Position numbers and translations under genes: made by a program
Notes under the pieces: model-generated
What the model was told of the DNA's origin: nothing
Seen by the model: only the letters and a program-made list of their open reading frames with translations
Database searches by the model: none
In this document: positions 49,863 to 59,449 of the stretch, one piece after another
How positions within the stretch are numbered: the stretch's first letter is position 1
Layout of the letters: each line of letters begins with the position of its first letter
Source of the DNA: Larus michahellis
Lineage: Eukaryota > Chordata > Aves > Charadriiformes > Laridae
Length of the DNA: 64,000 nucleotides
Direction of reading: 5' to 3'
Assembly (NCBI RefSeq): GCF_964199755.1
Contig: NC_133896.1
Span: forward strand, 102,392,301-102,456,300

Positions 49863-49924
49863 CTGCCAGAACAAATTTGAGAAGGCTCAGCTCTGTGCAG
49901 CAGATATTCCTCTTCTATCAATGA
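49863..49924 (-). CDS. Candidate internal exon
   Basis: The minus-strand acceptor is very good: a branch-point-like CAACTGAC is followed by CTTTCTATTCTCAG. The donor is GGCAG then GTGATC. Only phase 0 is open and reads SLIEEEYLLHRAEPSQICSG plus two bases. It overlaps nothing, but another open segment ends only 34 bases upstream with a GTGAGC donor (49959-50110). Both cannot be exons of the same transcript because a 34-base intron is too short. Confidence 0.3.
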
Positions 49925-50111
49925 CTGAGAATAGAAAGGTCAGTTGAAAACAGCTCACCTGAAAAAACAAAAATCTTTTTCTGCAAGCAAGCTGAACTGA
50001 CAGTACATTAACATGCTTATTGGTGACAGTAATGCCAAGAAATAGGCTTCTGCACCCAAATGCAAAACGTGCAGTTTTGTGTGCCTTCTATTTGAAGCAT
50101 AAAGACAGTCT

Positions 50112-50137
50112 GGAGGGGTGGGGGGGTGAGGGGGGGA
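50112..50137 (+). repeat. G-run cluster, possible G-quadruplex
   Basis: Four or more runs of at least four G lie within 26 bases on the + strand. On the minus strand this is a C-rich pyrimidine tract ending CCTCCAG, which resembles a splice acceptor. Confidence 0.75.
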
Positions 50138-51054
50138 GAAAAAAATAAAAGCTTCCAAAAAGGCAAGATCCATTTGACTGTGGGACAGTTTTCGAAGGGA
50201 AATGAAAATGTCATCACCTGACATTTCTGAAGCTGAGCTTTCAATTCCCAAGACAGTGTGCAGGCAGGAGTGTTAAATAGAAAAGCTGGTCACAGACCAG
50301 TACACTCTCCATGTGTTTCCCTGGGGCAATTAACGTCACTTCCTCTATCAAGGGGCTCACTGTGCTTACCAGTGAATATGTCAGGTCCAGTTGCTCACAA
50401 GTCTCTGAAAACAACCACTACAAAGTCACTGACAGGACCTTTAGGTTGAAAAATGAATCCTTCTAACGCATACAATCTCAAAAAAGAAAGTTTAATTGAA
50501 CAGTCCTTTGAAAGAGACGACTGCACTCCCATGTGACATTCCCAGAGAAGAGAAGCAGAACGTGTGTAACCAAAAACCTGTCTCAAGACAGCTTTAATCT
50601 AGTTTTTCTGCCTCCTCCTTTCCTGTTGCACTACTGGATTCATGCCGCAGGGGCAGAAAATCTCCCCTTCCTGCAAACACAGGGGCACTGTGCCACATAG
50701 CCCCCCCTGAGGAATCTGGAAACACCAACTCAACGCTGAGAAGTCCCAAGCCAGAGGGGTGCTGGGAACATATCCTTTTTTCACCGCAGATCCCAGAGTG
50801 CCCGTGGACCCTGTCAGGCTGCTTGGAGGAGCCATTAACTAGCGTTGCACCACATAAACGCACCGGTATATGGCCTCAAAGGTCTTAAAATTCTCCGCAA
50901 TCTACAGAACTATTCTAAATGATTTTTACTTAGAAATCCTTTTATGATTTATGAAAAACATCACCTCTGAGGAGTTGTGTAGATGGCAACGCTAAAAAAA
51001 AAAACATATTAGCAGTCAGAGCTGAAAGCCTCTCCCACACACAAGCAATCACAA
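50138..51054. other. No gene identified
   Basis: Moderately GC-rich, with a few CpGs and several chance open frames on the minus strand. I see no splice-bounded segment or repeat that I can name. Confidence 0.35.
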
Positions 51055-51096
51055 CAACCTCCTCCTCTCCTCCCCTCCCCTCCCTCCTCCCGAGAT
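51055..51096. repeat. CTCC-rich pyrimidine tract
   Basis: About 40 bases consist almost entirely of C and T (CCTCC and CCCTCC units). This may be simple sequence or part of the GC-rich 5' region of the following CR1. Confidence 0.75.
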
Positions 51097-51547
51097 GCAA
51101 ATGGTGGGGAAAAGAAAAGAGGGAAGCAGCAGCAGGGTCAGGCTGGGCTTTCTTCCAAGCGTGCCCTCCTGGACCTGCCCTCAGTAAACTGAGGGCACTG
51201 CTAATACAAGTGGGGACTGGCCAAGCGTCGCCCGGGGACAATGGCAGGTGGAAGCATGCACAGGACTATCTGGCACATCAAATCAGCCAGGGAGGTGGCA
51301 CTGAACCAGCAGCACGGTGCTGCCAGCACCTAGTGGCCGCTGTCTGGGGTCAGCGTTGCCAGACCACCCTGCAGCTGACTCTCGCAGCAGGGGAAGGATT
51401 CCCGAATAAAAGTGTTGGTTAAAAGAAAAAAAAAGTAAACTGACAGAACAAAACAAAACGGCAAAGCGGGAGAGTGGGAGACTTGTACACATAACCCAGC
51501 AACCAGGCACCGTTCTGTGACCATCCGTACAGGTTACAGTCACCCAT

Positions 51548-51798
51548 CCTACCTGAACTTCAAGGCAGAATGGTGGACGCTCGCAGCTTTGTCTCGGGGC
51601 TCTGCCTTATCTACCCCAGTGGTGGCCAACACCTCCACCCAGCTGGAGCTGCTGAAGGCAGAGGCTGCAGTGCAGACCTCAGACTGCAGAAGGTGCCTCG
51701 ACCTTTCTCCCGGGGCAGGCATAGGCAGCACACCTGCCTGCAAAAGGTGTGCCCACGTGGAGGACATTCTGCAGCAGGTGGCTGACCTGCATCAATGA
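51548..51798 (+). pseudogene. CR1 ORF1 fragment
   Basis: The fragment encodes part of the CR1 ORF1 protein, an RNA-binding chaperone-like product. Visible are NTSTQLELLKAEAAVQTSD, SDCRRC, and CKRCAHVEDILQQVADLHQ with paired cysteines followed by the start of the predicted coiled coil. Similarity ends at about 51796, where the frame meets a stop and the sequence jumps to endonuclease. Most dispersed CR1 copies are truncated and lack ORF1. Confidence 0.8.
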
Positions 51799-52424
51799 TA
51801 ACTTCCTTCTCCAAGTTACAGAGAGACAATGAGGAGAGGTGCTGTGCTGGACCTTGTTCTCACCAACAAGGGGCTGGTGGGGAATGTGAAGCTCAAGAGC
51901 AACTTTGGCTGTAGTGATCATGAGATAGGTGAAAATCCTTAGGGCAGTAAGGAGGGTCCACATCAAGCTCACAACCCTGGACTTCAGGAAAGCAGACTTT
52001 GGCCTCCTCAGGGATCTGCTTGGTAGAATAGAATGGGATAAAGCCCTGGAAGGAAGAGGGGCCCAAGAAAGCTGGTTAATATTCAAAGATCACCTCCTCA
52101 AAGCTCAGGAGTGATGCATCCCAACAAAAAGGAAGTTGGGCAAAAATGCCAGGAGGCCTGCATGGACAAACAAGGAGCTCCTAGACAAACTCAAACTCAA
52201 AAAGGAAGCCTACAAAGGGCTGAAGCAAGGGCAGGTAGACTGGGAGGAATTCAGAGAAATTGTCCGAGCAGCGAGGACTCAGGTTAGGAGAGATAAAGCC
52301 CAGATAGAATTAAATCTGTCCATGGATATCAAAGGCAAAAAGAAAAACTTCTACAGGTATGTCAGGGATAAAAGGAAGACTAGAGAAAATGTGGGCCCTC
52401 TCTGGAAGGAAACAGGGTGGTTGG
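51799..52424 (+). pseudogene. CR1 ORF2 endonuclease C-terminus and linker
   Basis: This encodes the end of an apurinic-type endonuclease domain (including CSDHEIG, the conserved S-D-H catalytic motif) and the downstream linker, with GRIEWDKALEGRGAQESWLI and [21 protein letters not shown] frameshift lies near 51930, where CSDHEIG and the following LRAVRRVHIKLTTLDF are in different frames. The N-terminal endonuclease is missing. Confidence 0.85.
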
Positions 52425-53365
52425 CCACACTCAGAGAGCTGTGGTCAACGGCTCGATGTCCAAGTGGCATCCAACAATGAGTGGCATTCCTCAGGGGAAC
52501 AGTATTGGGACCGGTCCTGTTTAACATCTTTGTTGGTGACACGGACAGGGGGATTGAGTGCACCGTCAGTAAGTTTTCCAGTGACACCAAGCTGAATGGT
52601 GCAGTTGACATACTGGAGGGAAGGGATGCCATCCAGAGGGACCTGGAGAGGCTTGAGAGTTGGGTCCGGGAGAATCTCATGAAGTTCAACAAAGCCAAGT
52701 GCAAGGTCACGCATGTGGGTTGGGGCAATTCCAAGCACAAATACAGGCTGGGTAGAGAATGGATTGAGACCAGCCCTGAGGGCTTGGGCGTGTTGGTTGA
52801 TGAGAAACTCAACATGAACCAGTAATGTGTGCTCACAGACCAGAAGGCCAACCGCATCCTGGGCTGCATCCCCAGCAGCATGGCCAGGAGGTCGAGGGAG
52901 GAGATTCTGCCCCTCTACTCTGCTCTCCTGAGACTCCACCTGGAGTACTGTGTCCAGCTCTGGAGCCCCCAACATAAGAAGGACATGGACCTGTTGGATT
53001 GAGTCCAGAGGAGGCCCACAAAGATGATCAGAGGGCTGGAGCACCTCTCCTATGAGGACAGGCTGAGACAGTTGGGGCTGTTCAGCCTGGAGAAGAGGAA
53101 GCTCTGGGGAGACCTGATACCAGCCTTCCAGTACCTAAAAAGGGACTACAGGAAAAACGGGGAGGGACTCTCTATCAGGGATCATAGCAGTAGGATGAGG
53201 GGTAATGGTTTTAAACTGAAAGAGGGGAGGTTTAGATTTAGGAAGAAATTCTTAACTCTGAGGGTGGTGAGACACTGGAACAGGTTGCCCAGAGAAGCTG
53301 TGGACGCCCCATCCCTGGAGGTGTTCCAGACCAGGCTGGATGGGCCTTTGAGCAACCTGGTCTAG
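52425..53365 (+). pseudogene. CR1 ORF2 reverse transcriptase 3' half, inactive
   Basis: The piece begins inside the RT palm ([12 protein letters not shown]), continues with [15 protein letters not shown], and reaches the catalytic strand, here F-S-S-D-T-K-L at about 52573-52590 where active copies have F-A-D-D. The first half of RT is deleted. In-frame stops occur at 52822-52824 and near 53000, and a small indel lies near position 52485. The C-terminus LPREAVDAPSLEVFQTRLDG is intact and ends at the usual stop. Confidence 0.88.
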
Positions 53366-53465
53366 CGGGAGGTGTCCCTGCCCGTGGCAGGGGGGTTGGA
53401 ACTAGATGATCTTCAAGGTCCCTTCCAACCCAAACGATTCTATGATTCAATTATATAATTCTATG

Positions 53466-54355
53466 AAAAAGCTTTAGTCTTCACTTTAGCAAGTCATCTG
53501 CAGGAGTAGAATAAAGCCACTCTGTGGAAGAGATGTAATGTAGACTTCAAAGCCATTTGTATCCACCTGTGGCAAGCTCAGTGATGCTGACCCCCCCCAC
53601 AGTAAACTGGACTGACCAAGAGCAGTAAGCCCCATGTGTCCTTCACAAGCTTTATAGAATTAAGTTGTCTTTCAGGCAATAGTTTGCTAGGCTTTTTTTT
53701 TTTTTGTCCCTTTTTTTTTTTTATTCTGGGTAGCAAAGTCTTAATGCAATATCTGTTTACTACAATCCTCCAAGAGGCAAGATGTTCCTTGGCTTTTATC
53801 CAAACCATTTAGTTCACATACATATTGGAAAAAGCTGTCATGTCAGCAGCTAAGGTTGATATCAAGAGAGACAATAAGAGGATTAAGAGGTGGAAAGCTT
53901 TAGAAGGCAAGCTACTGAATATTTCACAAGAAATGAAGCTGAGAGTGCTACTGATGCAAGGGGAAGGTCAGAAAGATTAAACACCTCAGGGACAGTTAAG
54001 AAATATTAAAACAGCCATTAGGCATTCCAGATGTTGATATGTAGCTTTTAGGATCACAGTATTTCAATCTGACTTTTGTACCAAGGCGAGTGCTTCACTG
54101 AATGTGCGCCAGTGACATACAGCACTTGCCAGGGGAATTTGCTGGGATGCATCTACAGCAACACAGGAATGATCTGACATTTGAGAGTCCCTCCGAGGGC
54201 TGATATCTTGTCATTTTATTGCTCATTTTTATTAACATCTGAATGCTACTGATGTGGATGGAGTTCCACATCTCTAACTGCAAGGGTCTGGTGAGATCCA
54301 GACTGGTGAGAGATTTCACAAAGACCGACTCCTTGTCACAGTTAGCGCTTCCTAC
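53466..54355. other. No gene identified; T-rich tracts
   Basis: Contains the poly-T runs at about 53692-53722. A 99-codon minus-strand frame at 54095-54394 overlaps the donor side of the 54.4 kb candidate in another frame and has no domain. Confidence 0.4.
53692..53722. repeat. Poly-T tract (minus-strand A-rich)
   Basis: Two T runs are separated by GTCCC. Simple sequence. Confidence 0.85.
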
Positions 54356-54424
54356 CTGATCCTCTAATGACACGGTTAAACAGCAGACCTCCATTATATC
54401 TCACCGCCATCAAGACCATGTAGT
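54356..54424 (-). CDS. Candidate internal exon with duplicated acceptor
   Basis: The minus strand has acceptor TTTTTCCCCCAG and donor GGATCAG then GTAGGA. Two leading bases are followed by 22 codons, YMVLMAVRYNGGLLFNRVIR then GS, and one base. The acceptor and first bases are duplicated in tandem 23 bases upstream. Use of the upstream copy (start 54447) adds codons LHGLFPPD in the same frame with one leading base. That longer form fits the phase left by the 56.9 kb candidate. No family is recognised. Confidence 0.33.
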
Positions 54425-54459
54425 CTGGGGGAAAAAGACCATGTAGTCTGGGGGAAAAA
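54414..54459. repeat. Perfect 23-bp tandem duplication
   Basis: Two identical copies of a 23-base unit starting GACCATGTAGTCTGG lie at 54414-54436 and 54437-54459. Perfect identity indicates a recent event. Confidence 0.97.
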
Positions 54460-54819
54460 GCAGATAGTAGAAGAATTTTGCAGGGCATTACGAATATTTG
54501 GCAGCAAAGGGACCAGGCAGAGGTAAGTCCAGGTGTTTTCTGTAGCCTTGTCAATGACAAGAGGTAAGGAACAGCAGGAATCTCTCTGTAATTGCTTCAT
54601 TCTGCATTACAATAATCTCACCTATAAACTTCAAGACACAACCTGCCAATGGGCAATTCAAAGAACACTAGTTTCTTGCAAAGTAGAAAGGGACTTAAGT
54701 ATTACATTACCTTACACTATCCTTTAGTTCACAAGTACATCTGAAATGACCCTTCCACCCCTCCCCTGTCCCCAGCCTACCAGGAAGGCATTAAGAAGCT
54801 TGGACAATATATTTTATAT

Positions 54820-54882
54820 CACAGAATCATAGAATCTTCGTGGTTGGAAGGGACCTTTGAGATCATTGAGTCCAACCATATC
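54820..54882 (-). mobile_element. CR1 LINE 3' end (very short)
   Basis: In reverse complement this is the last about 60 bases of a CR1: a block around GGTCCCTTCCAACC and ATTCTATG octamers (here on the + strand CAGAATCATAGAATC and TTGGAAGGGACC). The rest is truncated. Confidence 0.88.
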
Positions 54883-56869
54883 TTCATATCTTTGAGCTCA
54901 TGGAGCACACTAATGAATTAACACCTTGTCAATATCCAGTTTCTGTTATACCATGTTTTTGTGGCACGTTTTACTTAATGACTTTCTGGAAATACTCAGT
55001 CATAAGAAATTTCTCTCCCACCTCCTGTAAGTACAGATATTCTACTGTGAAAGTCGAAAAATGCTCACCATTTCCTTTTATCTTGACATGCTATTTCAAT
55101 CCTGCATCCAGGCACTTTGTACTTTAAAAATGCTTGAATTATAAAGAATAACTTTCTAGCTCTTATGACTTTACAAAAAATTGTTTTATTTCTTGGAAAA
55201 GGTAACTTGGCTTTTGATTAAAAAGAAAATCTCTTGAAGTAAATTGGGAACTACCTTTTGTTGGTTTTTTACTTACATTAAAAATTACTACATTTAAAAA
55301 TTACTATTTCCCCATGCACTACTACTGAGCTATTGTGTTTTCACATTATGAATTAACTTTGGCTAGCAACTTGCCCACTGTGTTATTTCTCTTTTATTCT
55401 CGGTAGTCATTTTAAAGTATTATGTCTCTTTAAATAACACAATGGAAGACAATAAATCTTCATGCACAATAAAGGAGTTTTAGAGGTGTATACTCTTTGG
55501 CCATTGGAGATGGTAAATATACAGTCAGCCACAACTGCTTCTTTGAGGAACTGTGCTAAAAGGACAAGTTAAGTCAACATTAACTAGCAGCTAAAAACTG
55601 GATCTTCTGTACACTAGTTGAAATATCTGGTGGGAATTTTTTAGTGAAACAATGAATTGCAACACATTAAAGATAATATGTCGTCTTCCCCCCCACCCCC
55701 CCCCCCCAAAGTAACATGCCAGTTTCAACCCAGGTTTTTGCATTTAGAAGTGTTGAACCTAAACTAGTTAACATAGCACACCAGTTAACATGAGAGAGAA
55801 ACCTTAATCTCCTACACTACAATAAACAGGAACATGGAAATCAAGACACGAGGCTCAAAGACTTCAACCTGTGTCTCCATTGTGCCAACACAGGCTTAGA
55901 TAAAGCACCAGAATTAGTGCTGATAAGTACTATATTTCTTTCAAGCAGTCAGACAAATCATTATAACGTTGCAGCAATTACTTTTCCAAGCTCTGTTTTC
56001 CTATGAGGTACAGTGAATATCTCCAGTATTTTCTTGAGATGGAGTAGCCCCAGACATCAGTCATTGTTGCAGTAGCAAAGGGAATGAATTCATGTAGGTT
56101 TGGCTCAATAAGATACTTTTTCCCCTTAGCAAACATTGAAAAATTAAAAAAAAAAGACAACCCAAAAAACCAAAAACCCCCAAACATTCAAATTGCATTA
56201 CTTTGTTCACATCACATGTCATTTACCATTTGCTGTACCACTTTCGTAGAGCATGGCTGATTTTATTGAAGCTTTTACTAACCTAACTGGTTGACAGAGA
56301 ATATCTTCCTCATTCAGTCACTGCAGTTTCCACAAAAAAGAAAAATATTTTGTCCTTAAAAACATGATATTTGCTAGGCTTTTTTAAACTGGAGTCACTC
56401 TGAAAAGGAAGTAATGAGTAGAGCTAAAATAAGTGAATTTGAAAGTTTTGAAGAATTGGAAGTAATTAGCAGTAATAAAATCAAATAACTGTGTAGTGGT
56501 AATGATCAGGAGCAGTATCCTCAGTTTCAGACATGTGGAGTCAGGCAAAAGCAGCTTTGTCTGCTGATTCAGGTTGCAAAGGGTTCTGTTAAGGATTTCT
56601 AAACAGCAAAATGTTGACCAAGACATCTAATCCCCTTCCTCAAACTATGTTTCCATCTTTTTTTCTATATTGTATTCTGTACATTCATTTGCAACACCTA
56701 AACGATGATGCAATTACCAAGCTGAGTTATAAAGCTAATATACATTTTTTGAATCTAGTACAAAAAAACCCCCCACCTTTTGTGATGGTGTGACAGAATG
56801 ATCTATGAGGAGCTGGAGCTATGCAGACATGTATTTTTGTAATTAGAGAGATCAAACCAGGTTTCATAC
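54883..56869. other. Presumed intron, nothing recognisable
   Basis: AT-rich DNA with a C homopolymer at 55688-55707. No repeat family or reading frame with splice support. Confidence 0.4.
55688..55707 (-). repeat. C homopolymer tract (G-rich on minus strand)
   Basis: About 20 bases are almost all C with one A, so the minus strand is a continuous G run with quadruplex potential. Confidence 0.85.
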
Positions 56870-56911
56870 CTGCGTAGCTCCATTCCTAGTGGATCTATCC
56901 CTGTTTTACCA
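56870..56911 (-). CDS. Candidate short internal exon
   Basis: A 42-base minus-strand segment follows AATCTCATTATAG and ends CGCAG before GTATGA. One leading base is followed by GKTGIDPLGMELR and two leftover bases. Phase fits the 58.6 kb candidate in one of its frames, and the longer form of the 54.4 kb candidate. The pyrimidine tract is weak. Confidence 0.25.
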
Positions 56912-58616
56912 CTATAATGAGATTTAAAGCCAGGCCTTATCTTCCAAGTGCACATAAGGATCAGTTCATCCCACATTCAGCAACAGCAGGTGACAGGAGG
57001 ATCGAAGCCAGATTAACAGACGGACTTCACAGAGCAAGGATTTAACTTGACTGTGTTAAATACACCTGTGGCATAAGTCACACCAATAGCAGTTAATTCC
57101 CACTGCTGTCTTTGACAGCACTAAAATGCTCCTCATATTGCTCTAGTTATAGAATTTTTCATATTTCTCATCGGGACACTAATTTTCCCAGTTTTATGAC
57201 AGGACTACGAGAATGCAGGCTACGGTTTGATGCTCAGCCTATACATCAGAGTCAATTCTTTAGGCTTTATGTTATTCAGCTTTTAAGAAGAAGTAATAAA
57301 AATTGACTTTACAACAAGCTAAAACATTTGTTTGTTTATAGATGTTAAAAATTGCTGCACTACGTAAGCAAGAAGGGGGTGACAGCACAAGACACTCCCA
57401 ACAGCTTTACTGTTTTAGCTGAGAAATGGCATCCACATGCCCTCCTTCCAAGGGCTCATGTTAGAGGCAGCAGAATCATCAGGTCCTGCCCTGGCTAGAT
57501 CAGCCTAGCTTCATAAACACTGCCCCAAATCTGTGCAGGAGCAGCAATGTATATTAATTTCCAGAAGAGAGTGGACTTAAAGAATTCTGCATTTAAAATT
57601 GCCTCGAGTTGCAGCTACCGCAGTTCCTACATCACTGCTGGCAGAAAGGCAGGAAAAAACATGCAAAATATTCTGGATGTGGTCTTATACTACATCAAGA
57701 GGAACATGGTGCATGTCTTTTTCCCTCTGCAAGCTATGGTTGCTCTTCGTGGATCAGGAGTGATGGATTAGAACAGCTCCAAGAGCTGTCAGCTAATATG
57801 TACACCGCGGCAAGATCAGACAGCAGCAACCTGTCTGGAATGCTGTGACAATTTCTGGCTGCCACCACGAGAACCGCAGGTCATGCTACCAGAGGAGTTT
57901 TCAAAGTAGAAACCTGAAGTTTAAAAAAAAAAGGCACCAAGACTGCATAATCTTCTACACAATAGGAAGTAAGCGTTCAGAAGATAAAGTACTGACAGTC
58001 TCTTGGAGATTTTTCACATCGCTACAGCTTCTTGTGCAGTCTGATGCCACCGTATTTTCTCATTACACTGGGGCAGCTGCGTTCAGGTGAACTGAGAGCA
58101 GGGCCAGTGTCAGAATTATCAGTGGGGCTCGCTGAGCCGGCTACTCAGTTACACCCTTGGACGTGTACTTGTGTTCCATGGTTAAAAAAAAAATAAAAAA
58201 TCTAGACAGTACAGATGCTTGTAGTTCTGCGAACTTCACTGTGCATTGAAAATACCCATTACCGCATGAAAATAGGACACTCAATAGGTACTGTTGTGGC
58301 TTGGGCACAGCATAAAATCAGACGTAGTGTAAAGCATAGTGAAGTTGCTGAAAACGTAGAAAAACATCGAATGCACCATACTAAATGCCCTGCGAAAGAT
58401 GTTAGAGATTTAATTATTACAATCTCAGCAACAAGATATGTATTTCTTAGACATTGCAGTCATGTATGAAGGTCACGACTTTGCAAACAAGATGACCATT
58501 CAAAGCAATGATTATCTGACTTTCTAGGCCACTTCCCTGAATTCTGACATCCCTTCTTAAACTTTGTAACAATAAAAGGAAGGAAACCACAGTCAATTGT
58601 TGTGCTGGTCACTCAC

Positions 58617-58649
58617 CGCATGTTAAGAAAAGGACTGTGAGATTTGAGC
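58617..58649 (-). CDS. Candidate short internal exon
   Basis: A 33-base minus-strand segment lies between TACAAGCATCACCCACAG and TGCG with donor GTGAGT. Two frames are open (LKSHSPFLNM and SNLTVLFLTC). The first fits both neighbouring candidates. Too short to carry its own evidence. Confidence 0.2.
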
Positions 58650-59211
58650 CTGTGGGTGATGCTTGTAAGAGATTTGATGAGAACGGCTGGGGGCATAGAA
58701 GGAACAAACCTGCTGACTACTATCTGCACACGAGAAACCCAGCCAGAGGGAGGGCAAGCCAGCATGGTGACTCTGCCTGAGACATGGCTGTGCTGCCCAA
58801 ATACCAGGGCAGGGCACAGGTGCCTACGCTGGTGCCATCCCCGTGTGGGTGCTCCCACTGCACCCAAAGAGCAACTGAACTCTCACAGTACATGGCGAGG
58901 TGCCCTGACCACCAAAGGGAGGTGGACGCCACCAGACACACTCGGACCCTAGTGCCAAGTCACTCACAAATTGAGAGGCTTAAACAGACGGCTCCTGTCC
59001 CTGCTCCCATCTGTTCCTCTTGCCCTGCGGGAGCTTCCCTGGAGCAGCCCCTGCTGGAGACAGGGGAGTGGGTGTATCTCGGGATGCTGAGGGCCACTTC
59101 CAGCACCTACTCCTGCAACTAGCAAACTGAGAGTACGTGTCATTGACAGGTGAGAGTTTTCCACAGTGCAACTCTGGGACAACGTGGCAAGTTAAAGCAT
59201 ACATGCCATTT

Positions 59212-59239
59212 CCCCCCCCTCCCCCCCACCCCCCCCCCG
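59212..59239 (-). repeat. C homopolymer tract (G-rich on minus strand)
   Basis: About 28 bases are C with single T and A interruptions, giving at least three long G runs on the minus strand. Confidence 0.85.
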
Positions 59240-59398
59240 AAGAGAGCATCTCTCATCCCCTCAGAAGTCATAAAGGTGAACAAAAGTGCTCGAGCACAAG
59301 AGTAGCAGGACAGGACTAGTGGTGCTCTTTGGGACAGGCAAAGGTGAGCTTATCAAGAGCTGTAGCTGGTTGGAATAAAAAACTGAAATAAAGCATAC

Positions 59399-59449
59399 CT
59401 CCAAGCCAGAAGGTGTAAAATGCAGAATCCTGCTGTGCTAAATACCTCA
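59399..59449 (-). CDS. Candidate short internal exon
   Basis: A 51-base minus-strand segment follows CCTGCTAGCATACAG and ends TTGGAG before GTATGC, a good donor. Two frames are open: RYLAQQDSAFYTFWLG and EVFSTAGFCILHLLAW. The first looks more protein-like; the second fits the phase of the downstream candidates. This conflict is unresolved. Confidence 0.25.

Larger units (their letters stand above)
51548..53465 (+). mobile_element. CR1 LINE with ORF1 remnant and two internal deletions
   Basis: In order the element keeps: an ORF1 piece with CR1's Cys-containing segment (CKRCAHVEDILQQVADLHQ, about 51732-51796); a jump to the end of the endonuclease (VLDLVLTNKGLVGNV, about 51843); the linker; a second jump at about 52425 into the 3' half of the reverse transcriptase; and the 3' UTR with octamers ending near 53465. 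Length is about 1.9 kb, against roughly 4.5 kb for a full CR1. The upstream limit is uncertain; GC-rich DNA from about 51.0 kb may be the 5' UTR. Orientation is opposite to the candidate exons. Confidence 0.9.
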
